Shown here one piece after another: positions 29,318 to 39,390 of a stretch of 64,000 nucleotides of DNA (position 1 is the stretch's first letter; each line of letters starts with the position of its first letter). The stretch is from JADLHS01 sp049840435 (GTDB lineage Bacteria > Verrucomicrobiota > Verrucomicrobiia > Limisphaerales > JADLHS01): positions 48,964 through 112,963 of the forward strand of contig JASGKY010000053.1 of assembly GCA_049840435.1 (NCBI GenBank), read 5' to 3'. The notes below the pieces were generated by a model. It did not search any database, was not told where the DNA came from, and saw only the letters and a list, made by a program, of their open reading frames with translations. Position numbers and translations under genes: made by a program.

Positions 29318-30607
29318 TCAACGTTGTGGCCGCTGTGTCGCAAGCCAATTAGCAAGCCATTGTGAAAGAAAGCTGCCGAGGAGGAAGAGTCCAATGGCGC
29401 CTGCGCCAAGCGTAGCCAAGTCCGAATTCTTCGCGGGCTGCAAGAACCCGATGATTGCTACTGAGATCAGTCCTGCTGTCGCCAAGCCAAGAGTAATCAG
29501 TGTCATGGTGGTACGAGGCCAACCTTTGGCGCAGCCAAAGACTGCAGAGGTCGGAATGGTCAGGAGTCCGAAAACCAGCGGCGGAATCAAGTAATTACCA
29601 TGGCGACCCGAGACGAGCCAGATGCCGAGTGTGCTCAAGGCCAGCGCGAGGCATAGTCCCACCCACATTGCTTGGCCGCGTTGATCCTTGTTCAAAGCGT
29701 GCCGTCCGTACGGATGGAGGAAGAGTGTCAGGTTGAAAAATGGATGTGCCAGCCAGGTCAGCAAGGCGAACGTGATGTAGAGCCCCCGGATGGGCAGCAC
29801 CCAGGGCGCTAACTCCGGGCTGGAAGCGGCGGCGGTTGCCAGCAGCCGATTGCCGAAATATCCGCCGAGCAAAATTCCCCAGCGGGCCCTGTCGGAGAGC
29901 TTTTGCATCCATAGAAAGTATTTCAACATTACCGCATAGATTGGATTGCCTGCCTTGATGGCTTCTACGAGGCCGGCTTGGGCCCATTCATTTGTTGGAT
30001 CGAGCCGCAAACTTTCGCGGAAATGCTCCATCGCTTTCTTGCGCTGGCCTTGCTCCAGCAATGTCCAGCCTTGGTTCGCGTGCGAGAAGGCATCATCGGG
30101 ATCGCGTGCGAGCGTGCGCTCGATGGTGGCGCCGGCTTCCGCTTTGCGGCCAAGTTTCACAAGCGCCATCGCCCGCAGATTGTTACACGCGACGTGCTCG
30201 GGATCGAATTGCAAGCCGGTTTCCGCGGCATGCAAGGCGGCTTGCCATTGGCGACGATCGAATTCAATTCCCGCCAACATGCCATGATAATCGGCGTCGG
30301 TGGGCTCCAAGCGGATGGCTTCTTGAATCGCCGTGGCCGCTTCAGCTTCCCGATTACGTTTGGAAAGCACGCGCGCCAAGGCGTAATGCGAGAAGGCAAA
30401 ATCAGGGGACACACCAATTGCTTCACGCGCGGACTGTTCCGCGTCATTTAAGCGCTCCTGTTCCAATGCGCTGATTGCGAGTAGCGCATGTGCAAAACCA
30501 TCGTGCGGCTCGGAGGCCAGGTGTTGGCGCAATTCTTTTTCGGCGAGATCGTGGCGACCTTGTTGATGCAGTACGAGGGCGCGCTGGAGTTGAGGCGATT
30601 GTTCCAT
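29318..30607 (-). CDS. TPR-repeat membrane protein
   Basis: Start ATG 30607 (MEQSPQLQRALVLHQQGRH). Residues ~1-210 are about six TPR units (for example LEQERLNDAEQSAREAIGVS). The C-terminal half (about 235-425) has five or more membrane helices (FNLTLFLHPYGRHAL, MWVGLCLALALSTLGIWLVS, PLVFGLLTIPTSAVFG). It begins 20 bases after the stop of the TPR-AAA gene on the same strand, so the two form an operon. It is likely a membrane platform for protein interactions; no enzyme motif was found, and a specific function is not known. Confidence 0.8.
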   Translation of the reverse strand: MEQSPQLQRALVLHQQGRHDLAEKELRQHLASEPHDGFAHALLAISALEQERLNDAEQSAREAIGVSPDFAFSHYALARVLSKRNREAEAATAIQEAIRLEPTDADYHGMLAGIEFDRRQWQAALHAAETGLQFDPEHVACNNLRAMALVKLGRKAEAGATIERTLARDPDDAFSHANQGWTLLEQGQRKKAMEHFRESLRLDPTNEWAQAGLVEAIKAGNPIYAVMLKYFLWMQKLSDRARWGILLGGYFGNRLLATAAASSPELAPWVLPIRGLYITFALLTWLAHPFFNLTLFLHPYGRHALNKDQRGQAMWVGLCLALALSTLGIWLVSGRHGNYLIPPLVFGLLTIPTSAVFGCAKGWPRTTMTLITLGLATAGLISVAIIGFLQPAKNSDLATLGAGAIGLFLLGSFLSQWLANWLATQRPQR

Positions 30608-30627
30608 GCTGATTTGCTTTGACCCGG

Positions 30628-32022
30628 TTAAACCTTGAGATACTTCAGGATGTCGTCGTACACCCCGCCTTGGTTGGAATAGAGGGCGTAGTTCTTGGCA
30701 GTGGCGAACCATTCCCGCGTGGTGGGTTTCTGGCTGCCAGCAGCGGTGATGAGATTCTTGGTGCGAATGGGAGTGGGCACGCCAGTCTTCATCGCTTCAC
30801 GGAGTTTATTTTCCACGGCGATGTCCACCACCGCTTTAAGGTCCGCACCGGAAAAGCTGTCGCACTTTTTGGCCACCGCATCGTAGTCCACATCTTCAGA
30901 GGGCTTGCCGCGTAATTGGAGTCGCAACACACCAGCGCGGGCCGGAACATCTGGCGGCGGCACGAACAGGATACGATCAAATCGTCCCGGGCGGCGGAAG
31001 GCGCTGTCGAGATGCCACGGGGCATTGGTTGCGCCCAGAATCAACACGCCGTCGTTGGCGGCTTTTACGCCATCAAGTTCAGAGAGAAATTGATTGATGA
31101 GATGACGACCCGCACTGGTTTTCATATCCGTGCGGCTGGCGCCCAATGCATCCACTTCGTCGAAAAATAGAACACAAGGAGCGTTACGGCGGGCTTGCTC
31201 GAAGAGTTGATGCAGGTTGCGCTCGCTATTGCCGATCCACATATCGAGCACGTCATGGATGCCAACGGCGATAAAGCCAGCTTTCACCTCACCAGCGGTG
31301 GCGCGGGCAAGATGCGTTTTGCCGCAGCCCGGCGGGCCATACATCAGGATGCCGCCGCCGACACTTTTGCCGTAGGCTTTGAACATGTCCGCGTGAGTCA
31401 GCGGATAAATGATCTTCAACCGGATCTCTTCCTTGAGCGCCTCCATGCCGCCGACGTCGGCAAAAGTGATTTTCGGGCGTTCGATTTCCGCCGGAGCTTC
31501 TTCAGCTGAGCCCTGCCAGGATTCGCGGACGCGACCGTCAGAAACTTCATCTTCAGTAGCCGGGGAGGTGAAGCTGGGCGCCGCGGTTTCTGGTTCAGGT
31601 TCGGGCGCGCTGCGAATGCCGAGGCGCTTGGCGAAATCAAGATCTGCGGTGGAACGATCTTTGGCTACGCCCGCTTTGTATTGTTCGACGGCTTGTTGGA
31701 TTTCGCCGATGCCGGCGAGAATTTTAGCATGCAAAACAAAGGCGCGTCCGGGGGCGTCGGGGGATTTCACCAGATCTTCCAATACGACGAGGGCATGACT
31801 GCTTTTGCCATCAGCGTGGAAAGCGCGAGCGAGGCCGAACTTGAGCGCGGCTTGATGCGGTGCCAAAGCAAGTGCCGCGCGATAAGCCGTGACCGCGTCT
31901 GCGCTCAGGCCAGCCGCGAGTAATGCGTCCGCCAAAGCCTGGCGGAGGGGAACATTGTCGGGGGAAAGTCGCGCTGCTTCGCGAAGCTGGCGAATGTGTT
32001 CGGGTTCTGATGCCGCGTCCAT
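30628..32022 (-). CDS. TPR - AAA+ ATPase (CDC48/SpoVK-like)
   Basis: 464 residues. The N-terminal ~130 residues are TPR repeats (LADALLAAGLSADAVTAYRAAL), joined by a Pro/Glu-rich linker to one AAA module. Walker A is GPPGCGKTH near residue 230, Walker B VLFFDEVDAL, the second region of homology ATNAPWHLDSAFRRPGRFDR with the arginine finger. A C-terminal segment follows (GGVYDDILKYLKV). Single AAA modules of this type remodel or unfold protein substrates as hexamers. The TPR fusion and the TPR membrane protein downstream suggest a two-part machine; that is inference. Confidence 0.9.
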   Translation of the reverse strand: MDAASEPEHIRQLREAARLSPDNVPLRQALADALLAAGLSADAVTAYRAALALAPHQAALKFGLARAFHADGKSSHALVVLEDLVKSPDAPGRAFVLHAKILAGIGEIQQAVEQYKAGVAKDRSTADLDFAKRLGIRSAPEPEPETAAPSFTSPATEDEVSDGRVRESWQGSAEEAPAEIERPKITFADVGGMEALKEEIRLKIIYPLTHADMFKAYGKSVGGGILMYGPPGCGKTHLARATAGEVKAGFIAVGIHDVLDMWIGNSERNLHQLFEQARRNAPCVLFFDEVDALGASRTDMKTSAGRHLINQFLSELDGVKAANDGVLILGATNAPWHLDSAFRRPGRFDRILFVPPPDVPARAGVLRLQLRGKPSEDVDYDAVAKKCDSFSGADLKAVVDIAVENKLREAMKTGVPTPIRTKNLITAAGSQKPTTREWFATAKNYALYSNQGGVYDDILKYLKV

Positions 32023-32138
32023 GTGAGAAATGTGTCAGGCGCGTAGAAAGAGTTGAAGCTCAAAAGTGTTACGTCGGGGAATGTTCTGTCAGGCGGCGTG
32101 CTGGACACTTGCTGCCGCTTTTGGAAAACTGCGCGCGC

Positions 32139-32744
32139 GTGAAACAATCAATCGTCACTTTGGACATGGAAGGCGTGCTGACGCCAGAAATCTGGATCGC
32201 CGTCGCTGAGAAGACTGGCATCAAAGAATTGCGGCGCACGACGCGCGATGAGCCGGATTATGACAAGCTGATGAATTACCGCATCGGCATTCTCGACAAA
32301 CACGACATCAAGCTTTCTGACATCCAGAACGTTATTGGCACGCTGAAACCGTTGCCCGGCGGCAAGGAGTTTCTCGATGAACTGCGCACCATCGTGCAGG
32401 TCATCATCCTGTCGGACACGTTCGAGCAGTTCGCCCAGCCACTGATGCGCGGGCTGAACTGGCCGACGTTGTTCTGTCACCGGCTCATCGTCGAGAACGA
32501 CCGCATTAAAGGCTATCAACTGCGTCAGCCGAACCAGAAGCAGAAGTCCGTCGCCGCGCTGAAATCGCTGAACTACCACGTCGTTTCCGCCGGAGACTCC
32601 TACAACGACACTGCGATGTTGCTTGAAGCGAACCTGGGCTTCTTGATTCACGCGCCGGAGAATGTGAAGCGTGAGTTCCCGCAACTCAAAGCCGTGGAAT
32701 CGCACGCCGACTTGATGAAGTTGATCAAGGCGGCGCTGGCCTGA
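32139..32744 (+). CDS. thrH: Bifunctional phosphoserine phosphatase / homoserine phosphotransferase ThrH
   Basis: HAD-superfamily enzyme of serine/threonine metabolism. Start GTG 32139 (MKQSIVTLDMEGVL) is set by homology; the open frame upstream is not conserved in character. Motif I is LDMEGVLTPEIW, with Glu in place of the second Asp as in ThrH; motif II is IILSDTFEQF; motif IV is SAGDSYNDTAMLLEA. About 201 residues, the usual size. It is divergent from the TPR-AAA operon and stands alone. Confidence 0.93.
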   Translation: MKQSIVTLDMEGVLTPEIWIAVAEKTGIKELRRTTRDEPDYDKLMNYRIGILDKHDIKLSDIQNVIGTLKPLPGGKEFLDELRTIVQVIILSDTFEQFAQPLMRGLNWPTLFCHRLIVENDRIKGYQLRQPNQKQKSVAALKSLNYHVVSAGDSYNDTAMLLEANLGFLIHAPENVKREFPQLKAVESHADLMKLIKAALA

Positions 32745-32810
32745 GTTGATTTGGAAGTCGGAAACTCAGGGAAACCTGCTGCATATTCTCTTCCTGCTTT
32801 CGTCACCCAA

Positions 32811-33791
32811 TCAATCCTCCGCCTTCGACTCGCGCGTGGTTAAATCCTGAACGGCCTGGCGGACGTTTTTGCCCTCGTAGAGCATGGCGTAAACCTCGTC
32901 AATGATCGGCGTGCAGATGCCGAGCTTGCGGGCCAGATCGCGAGCGGAACGAGCGGTGGGAAAACCCTCGGCAACGGAAGTCATGGTGGCGAGGACAGCG
33001 TCAGGTTTTTCGCCCCGGCCCACACGTTCACCGAAACCGCGATTGCGGCTTAACTTCGAGAAGCACGTCACCATCAGGTCACCCATGCCGCTGAGACCGG
33101 CGAAGGTTTCCGCCTGTGCGCCGCACGCGACTCCAAGTCGGCGCATCTCCACGATGCCCCGGGTGACCAGAGATGCCTTGGAATTGTCGCCAAATCCGAG
33201 GCCGTCGCATACGCCCGCTGCAATGGCGATGACGTTCTTCAAAGCGCCGCCCAGTTCCACGCCGTTGAGGTCGGTGCTGGTGTAAACCCGAAAGGCCGGT
33301 CGATGGAAAAGTTTTTGCACCTCGGCTGCCACGACGGCAGTTTCGCTCGCGGCCACGATGGCGGTGGGGATGCCGCGGGCGACTTCGAGTGCGAGCGATG
33401 GGCCGGACAATGCCGCAAGTTTGGCGCGCGGTGCGTTGGCGGCGAGAATGCCGCACATGGTCAGTCCGGTCTGATGTTCGATGCCCTTCGTGACGCTGAC
33501 AATAATGCCCGAAAAATCACCGAGCGCCTTGGTAACTTCACGCAGGGCCTTGGACGGTACGGCAACGACAATGCATTCCGCGCCTTGGATAGCGGTGGCG
33601 ATGTCGGCCTCCAAACGCCAGTCAGTTGGCAAGGCCACACCCGGCAGGTAGCGTTCATTGCAGCCGGTCCGGCGCATGTCTTCTACGTGCGTTGCGTCGT
33701 GTCCCCAGATAGTCACAGTGTGACCGCCGCGTTGCAGCAAGGCGGCGAGTGCTGTGCCCCACGCGCCCGCGCCGAGAACAGTGATGTTCAT
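32811..33791 (-). CDS. gpsA: NAD(P)-dependent glycerol-3-phosphate dehydrogenase
   Basis: Reduces dihydroxyacetone phosphate to sn-glycerol 3-phosphate for phospholipid synthesis. N-terminal Rossmann motif GAGAWGTALAALLQ, catalytic Lys in VSVTKGIEHQTG, and the family signature ELGGALKNVIAIAAG with GFGDNSKASLVTRG. 326 residues, a normal length. Its ATG overlaps the stop of plsY by four bases (ATGA), a clear two-gene operon that makes the backbone and adds the first acyl chain. Confidence 0.97.
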   Translation of the reverse strand: MNITVLGAGAWGTALAALLQRGGHTVTIWGHDATHVEDMRRTGCNERYLPGVALPTDWRLEADIATAIQGAECIVVAVPSKALREVTKALGDFSGIIVSVTKGIEHQTGLTMCGILAANAPRAKLAALSGPSLALEVARGIPTAIVAASETAVVAAEVQKLFHRPAFRVYTSTDLNGVELGGALKNVIAIAAGVCDGLGFGDNSKASLVTRGIVEMRRLGVACGAQAETFAGLSGMGDLMVTCFSKLSRNRGFGERVGRGEKPDAVLATMTSVAEGFPTARSARDLARKLGICTPIIDEVYAMLYEGKNVRQAVQDLTTRESKAED

Positions 33792-34429
33792 TTTGCCGCC
33801 TCCGGTTTCTTGCCGAAATGGATACGGTTTTCGGTGCCGTTGCGCAGGCGTTGGATGTTAGCCCGATGCTTGTAAATTGCGAGTACGCCGAGAATGATGG
33901 CGATGACGCGCAAAGCCAGATTCTCCTGCGTAAACCAGACTGCCGTAGGCAACGCAATCGACGCAAGAATGGAAGCGATGGACACGTAACGCGTCGCAAC
34001 AAAAGCCACGATCCAGACCACGATGGCGATGCCCACCGCTGCCGGGGCTAGCGCGAGGAAGACGCCCGCCGAGGTGGCGATGCCTTTGCCACCTTTGAAT
34101 TGCAGCCAGCAGGTGTAGTTGTGGCCGAGCACGGCCGCGATGCCGGCGATGAGATGGGTTGTGTGTAGTTCGGGGTTGGGTTGATTAAATAACTTGAGCA
34201 CTGCATCCGCGACCCAGGCGCTGGCGGCGTAGCCTTTTAGCGCGTCCATGAACAGCACGAAGATGCCCGGACCTTTGCCGAGCGTGCGGAAGACGTTGGT
34301 CGCCCCCATGTTCTTGCTGCCAACGGTGCGGATGTCAATGCCGCGCGCTTTGGCCACGAGATAACCGGTCGGGATCGAGCCCAACAGATAACCAACGACG
34401 GCCACGATGATGTAACTTACAACAGGCAC
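33788..34429 (-). CDS. plsY: Glycerol-3-phosphate acyltransferase PlsY
   Basis: Transfers acyl from acyl-phosphate to glycerol 3-phosphate at the inner membrane. 213 residues, five to six membrane helices. The three family motifs are visible: GSIPTGYLVAKARGIDIRTV with SKNMGATNVFRTLGKGPG, GHNYTCWLQFKGGKGIATSAG, and the C-terminal IYKHRANIQRLRNGTE. It is the first gene of the plsY-gpsA operon. Confidence 0.97.
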   Translation of the reverse strand: MPVVSYIIVAVVGYLLGSIPTGYLVAKARGIDIRTVGSKNMGATNVFRTLGKGPGIFVLFMDALKGYAASAWVADAVLKLFNQPNPELHTTHLIAGIAAVLGHNYTCWLQFKGGKGIATSAGVFLALAPAAVGIAIVVWIVAFVATRYVSIASILASIALPTAVWFTQENLALRVIAIILGVLAIYKHRANIQRLRNGTENRIHFGKKPEAAK

Positions 34430-34502
34430 GCGCGAATGTTGGCGCGAGCGCGCTTATGATGAAAGATGAAAGTTCAGCCAGGCCGTCAACTGGCGCGCCG
34501 GT

Positions 34503-35495
34503 TCAGGCAGAAGCCTTGCGGGCGTTCTGGATGATCTGGTTCAGGCGCTGACCTTCGATGTCGGTTTTGATTTGCACCCAGACAGGGAAATGGTCGGAGA
34601 GCTGAAAACTGAATTCTTCGCGCGAGTAGTTTTCAGTCGGGAACAATTCCGCGATGCGGGAGTCATCCACAAAGAAGTCGAGTGTGCCGCCTTTGTCACT
34701 GAACCGGTCCTTGAGCGTGGGCTGATGGAGAATCTGATCATAGCGCGCATCTTTGCCCAGATTCGCGCCGCCAACTATTTGGTCGCCCGCTTTGAGCGTG
34801 ACGAGCGAATCCGGGATTTGCAGTCCCCGGCTCGTCAGAGCATTGAACAGGCTGTCTTTAATCTTCGGGATGTTGAAGTCGCCCATGACGATGAGATCCT
34901 TGTCCTCGACGGTTTTGGATTTCATCCGCAAGTCAATCCAGTCGGCGAGCATCTGCAATTCTTGCTGCCGGCCTTGAAGGCTGTCACCCCACCGCGTGTG
35001 GGTGGCGAGCGCGAGGAAATCAAAGTTGCCCGCCCGGAACGAGCACAGATAGGGCGCACGCCAAAAGGACTGGGTGGTGAGCCATTCCGTAGCAGATTTT
35101 TTCCGCGGCGCGTCCACCTCTGCGGCGAGACCGTTGAATTGCACCGCGCGATTGTCATACAAGAACGCCGTGCGTTCGTCGTTGCCGCCGCTGTCGTCAA
35201 TCCAATCGGAGTAAACCACGTGCCAGCTTGGACCGAGGATGGGCAAGACCTTGCCCAAGTCAGCCAGGGCGTCACGCAGTTCCACCAAGGCCACGAGATC
35301 GAACTGGCCGAGAATTTCGGCGATATAATGGATGGCTGCCTCGGTGCGCGGGACTTTGCCGAACTCGCGGATGTTCCAGATGGCGACGTTGATGGTTTCG
35401 TCAATTTTGGATGGCGGAATCTTGGCGGCGGTGATGCGTTTCTTAAGTGCGAGCAGTCCTTTGGCAATCTGGGGAGTGACAGGCCCGTGGTGCAT
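34503..35495 (-). CDS. Endonuclease/exonuclease/phosphatase (DNase I fold) family protein
   Basis: 330 residues with the metal-dependent phosphodiesterase landmarks: NVAIWNIREFG, VALVELRD with the metal-binding Glu, ATHTRWG, VMGDFNIPK and the terminal catalytic LSDHFPVW. No signal peptide, so probably cytoplasmic. The family includes nucleases and inositol/lipid phosphatases, and the substrate cannot be told from the motifs. It is 30 bases before the next gene on the same strand. Confidence 0.88.
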   Translation of the reverse strand: MHHGPVTPQIAKGLLALKKRITAAKIPPSKIDETINVAIWNIREFGKVPRTEAAIHYIAEILGQFDLVALVELRDALADLGKVLPILGPSWHVVYSDWIDDSGGNDERTAFLYDNRAVQFNGLAAEVDAPRKKSATEWLTTQSFWRAPYLCSFRAGNFDFLALATHTRWGDSLQGRQQELQMLADWIDLRMKSKTVEDKDLIVMGDFNIPKIKDSLFNALTSRGLQIPDSLVTLKAGDQIVGGANLGKDARYDQILHQPTLKDRFSDKGGTLDFFVDDSRIAELFPTENYSREEFSFQLSDHFPVWVQIKTDIEGQRLNQIIQNARKASA

Positions 35496-35527
35496 GCGTG
35501 CTGATGGGTTAAGGATTGATTTGCTAG

Positions 35528-36547
35528 TTAAGCATTCTTCCCTGATTCCAACATCCAGTCCTTGAAAAATTCGGGAGCTGGCTTGTCCTGCAGGCTCAAC
35601 GTGCCGTCACCTCGGAGCAGTCGTGTCGGGATGGCATTGCGATCAATTCCCCCGGTCAGCGTCAGGGCGAGATCGCGCGCAAAGACGCGATTGCCGATGT
35701 GCCACGAATGACAAAATGTGCCCTCGAAACGTTGCTGTTTTGGGTTGAGGGTCTTGAAGTAATCGCCGCAATCCACGTTCGCCACCTTGGGATGTGTGTT
35801 GTTTTTGGGTGTGCCGACGCGGCCGGCGCGCGGAGCAGTGCCGAGGCGTTTGGCATTGGAGACGGCGAGTACGGAGTCATAGGGATTAGAATAGTTCGTG
35901 ATCCGCAGTGCATGTTCAAACATCGAGCTGCCCCACGCACTGTCGGCGGCGAGCGCGCTGGATGACACATCCCCACCAATGAAGGCAACCTGGCCAATGC
36001 GCCAGTCCTGTTTGAACAAGCTGCCTTTCTTCTGCGCCTGTGCGCACGCTTCCATGATGAGATACGCGCCAGTGGAATGGCCGAGCAGATGGATGTTTGT
36101 TTCACAGCCGGTGGATTGGCCGCGGGCGATGAGTTGAATTCCTTTGGTGACGAGTTGATCCGCCACCTGTGCGGCGTCCCAGCGGTCTTCGAGGTAATTC
36201 AAGGTGGCGTCGGCGCACGGCCAATCGAACGCGATGACCAGGCCCTTGAATCCTTCCGCAGCCAGATCTTCGGTCAGATAACGCTGCCGGCGCGCGATGG
36301 TGTCGAGGGTATTGTTGTAGCCATGCACGAAGACCAGCACGTCGCCGCCATCGGTCACGCGACTGTCCGCGATGCCATCGGCGATGTCGCGCACTTCTGC
36401 AACCCACGTGCTGACGGGGATTTCGTGGTCGGGTTGCGGTCTGATGCCGTCCTGACGGGGTGACTTGAGATAACGCACCTTGCCGGGTTCATTGGTAAAA
36501 CTGCCGTTTTTGATGCCGCGTGTGCAGATGGAATAATCGTAGTTCAT
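35528..36547 (-). CDS. DUF900-type alpha/beta hydrolase
   Basis: Start ATG 36547 (MNYDYSICTRGIKNG) is preferred; the longer frame upstream to 36712 is unconserved in look. The core has the strand VLVFVHGYNN, a nucleophile elbow HLLGHSTGAYL (G-H-S-T-G) and an acid/His region near CHSWHIGNRVFARDL. DUF900 members are esterase-like enzymes of unknown substrate. It is followed on the same strand by the DNase-I-fold gene, with no site of either shared regulatory motif upstream. The 256 bases between this start and the GH2 stop hold nothing that I recognise. Confidence 0.8.
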   Translation of the reverse strand: MNYDYSICTRGIKNGSFTNEPGKVRYLKSPRQDGIRPQPDHEIPVSTWVAEVRDIADGIADSRVTDGGDVLVFVHGYNNTLDTIARRQRYLTEDLAAEGFKGLVIAFDWPCADATLNYLEDRWDAAQVADQLVTKGIQLIARGQSTGCETNIHLLGHSTGAYLIMEACAQAQKKGSLFKQDWRIGQVAFIGGDVSSSALAADSAWGSSMFEHALRITNYSNPYDSVLAVSNAKRLGTAPRAGRVGTPKNNTHPKVANVDCGDYFKTLNPKQQRFEGTFCHSWHIGNRVFARDLALTLTGGIDRNAIPTRLLRGDGTLSLQDKPAPEFFKDWMLESGKNA

Positions 36548-36803
36548 GGTGCGTGTTGATTTGGGGAAGCGACCGCTGCTTCCGGTTTCGTTTGGAACAG
36601 CTTTGCGTAACAACCACCCGAGATGCGTTCCGTATTTACGACTTACGACGTGAAAAACTGGGCGACCGGCAAGACATGGTCGCGAGCAACTGATGTCTGA
36701 TAGAAGCCACATGCGCGTGGGAGCGTAAAGGAATTGTTATTCACAATCCTGGGCAATTGAGTGACGAATGGGCGATTCGTGCTGGGGGGAAGGGGCAAAT
36801 CGG

Positions 36804-39384
36804 TTAGTCCGAGGCAGAGTTCTGCGCGGTTTGGCGCAGTGCTGCTTCTGGCGGCAAACTGGCAAACGCGCTGGCTTTCACGCCTGCAACAACTTTGCCC
36901 TCTGCAATCAGGGCCACGCGCAATTGTGGGTCGTGGGGCAACGGCCTTTGATATTCCGCAGAATTTGCCGTAGGAACACTGTTGTCGAGCGTGTAGCGGA
37001 TCGTGTAGTCGGTGACTGGTTTGCCGGTAACTGTGATTGCCGCTGACACGACGCGTATGGAGTTGCCCTCGGGAATCAGGCTCAATGCAAATACAGTGGC
37101 AGCGGGCGAAGGGTTGTTGCCATCCAAAAAAATAGTAGCCGTGCCTGCCTCAGCAGCGATGGGGTTTTGGCCAATCAAAGTCGTGCCGCCGTCTGTGCCG
37201 AAGAAAACCGGGATGCGACCGGTGGGAATGATTGTTTCGTGCGCATCTACCAAGTCCGCGTGACAGAGCACAGTGTCCTTTTCACCTGCACCAAATGGTC
37301 GGCTTTGCAAGGCCAGCGTCAATTGCAGGGCGGTGACTGTGCCGGGAGTGTTGCGCTCATGCTTTGCAACCGCGCGATCGTTGCGGTAGCCGATGGCTTC
37401 CAGTTTGCCCGGAGAAAATTCCACCACTTGAAACGTGAACGGTGCATGTTTGAGATGCGTCGTGAGGCGGGAGACATCAGGTTTTTGTCGCGCGATGGTT
37501 TTTCCGTTGAGGCGCAGTTCGACTTCTTCGCAGTTGCTGAACACGCGGACTTCGCGCGGTGAATCCGGCGTCCAGTAATTTGCGATGAACACTATCGGCC
37601 CGACGGGTTTTCCGGCGACAAGTTCGCCAGCATCGCGCTGGCTACGGAAGAACCAGTAGCCGAACTTCGGCAGGCGGAAGATATCCATGACGCCGGACGC
37701 CTCAATATCGGGCGCGTAGCCGCGATTGTAGTCGAACATCACCCAGATGCCGTCGGCGAAGGCGCGGGTCTTGAGATTGTCGTTGTGCGCTTCCTGAAAA
37801 TTCAATGTTTGTTGCAGCAGTCGCACTTCGCCGTCGCCGCGCAACTGCCGGCTGTTTCGCTCGGCGGGCTGGAGGTCTTTCCACTTGCTTTGTTCGAGAC
37901 CGGCATTCTGTGCGAAGTATTCCCAATCCCCGTACTCGCTTACCACACACGGTAGGTCTTTAACCTTGGTACAACCGCCGTGTTGTCGCGCTTGGATGAA
38001 CACGTCGTAACCTTTTGTCCAGCCGCAGGTGAACATCTGGCCGCCGGGAAATTCCTCGTGCGCGATGGCGTGGGTCTTCGCGATGAACGACTTTGGCATA
38101 TCGCTTTCGTTGAGCGAAACCTCCCAGAGAATGACGCTGGGATGATTCCGATCGCGGCGGATGAGTTGTCGGGTTTCCTGATACTTCAATTCCGCGAATG
38201 CCGGGTCTTTGCCGAAGTATTGCCAGCCCATCAGGCAGTTCATCACCACGAGGCCAAGTTCATCGCAAGCGTCGAGGAAGGCTGGTGACTGCGGATAGTG
38301 CGAGAGGCGGACGTAGTCAAAGCCTGCCTCCTTGATTTTGAGCGCGTCGCGATACTGCGCCGCGTCGGAGAGTGCGTTGCCGATATAGGGATATTCTTGG
38401 TGTCGATTGCAGCCGCGCAAGAACATCTTTTCACCATTGATGCGGAAACCGTCCACCGTGATCTCGATGTGCCGGATGCCGATGCGGGTTTCTTCCGAGT
38501 CGAATGACCTTCCCGTTCGCGAGCAACTCGGTGCGCACGCGATAAAGGTAGGGCGAATTCGGAGACCAAAGGCTCGGCTTGGTCACACGCATTTCATGGA
38601 CGACTTCGCGGTCAGTGTTGGCGGATAGTTCGGTTAGAGGAGAATCCATCGCCGTCACAGTCTTGCCGTCGGTGTCAAGGAGGGTGGTTTTCACCATGAA
38701 CTTTCGGATGTTAGTTCCAGTGTTCTTGAGGTGCGTCTGCACTTTGACCGTGGCGCTATCCTTTGAAACTTCCGGGAACGTCACGAAGACACCGCCACCA
38801 GCGACCTTGTTGGCAAGGATGGGTTCGGTGATGTGCAACTTGTCTTTGATGATGAGTTGGGCGTGACGATAGAGGCCACCGTAGAGGTTGAAGTCTAAAT
38901 CGGCCAGTGGCTTCGGACCGGTGATGGGGTTGTCGCGATTGTCGAGACGTACGGTGACCACATTCTTCGCGCTGGGATTCACCAGCGGCGTGATGTCCAT
39001 GACATAGGGTAGGTAACCGCCCATAAAATTTCCGGCGGACTGACCGTTCACCCAGATTTCCGCAACGTTCATCGCACCGTCGAAACGCAGAATGATGGTT
39101 TTTTCAGCCGCGTCCTTGGGGAGATTAAAAGTTTTGCGATACCAACAGAGACCCTGCCACTGGGGATTTTCTTTGCCGGCAACGAGCGCTTCGAGCCGTG
39201 CAGTGTGGGGCAGGGTGACGTTTTCCCATTTTGTATCGTCGAAACCGGGGGCGACGGCTTGTGGTTCATCCGCGCGGAGAAATCGCCAGCCGTCGGAAAA
39301 AGGAAGTGTGACCGCGGCTGCGTCCCATCTTGCCGTGATAGACAGCGCCAGCAAGAGGCAGAAGATTGGAATACGATGTTTCAT
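36804..39384 (-). CDS. GH2 family glycoside hydrolase, probable beta-galactosidase (one frame break)
   Basis: N-terminal part from ATG 39384: signal peptide (FCLLLALSITARWDAAAV), then sugar-binding and Ig-like domains (WRFLRADEPQAVAPGF, WYRKTFNLP). The frame breaks near 38507 (extra C after GKVI) and resumes as EETRIGIRHIEITVDGF. The TIM barrel follows with NRHQEYPYIGNALSD, the acid/base Glu in WEVSLNESDMPKS and the nucleophile Glu in VVSEYGDWEYF. The C-terminus is an Ig/chitobiase-like segment (YTIRYTLDNSVPTANS). The repaired length is about 860 residues. It starts 6 bases after the stop of GH53, so the pair likely degrades beta-1,4-galactan: endo cleavage, then removal of galactose. Confidence 0.88.
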
Positions 39385-39390
39385 GAAAAC

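Noticed and set aside
32741..32771. Hairpin CCTGAGTT/AACTCAGG after thrH as terminator
   Set aside because: 8-bp stem, 15-base loop, no T run; too weak to list.
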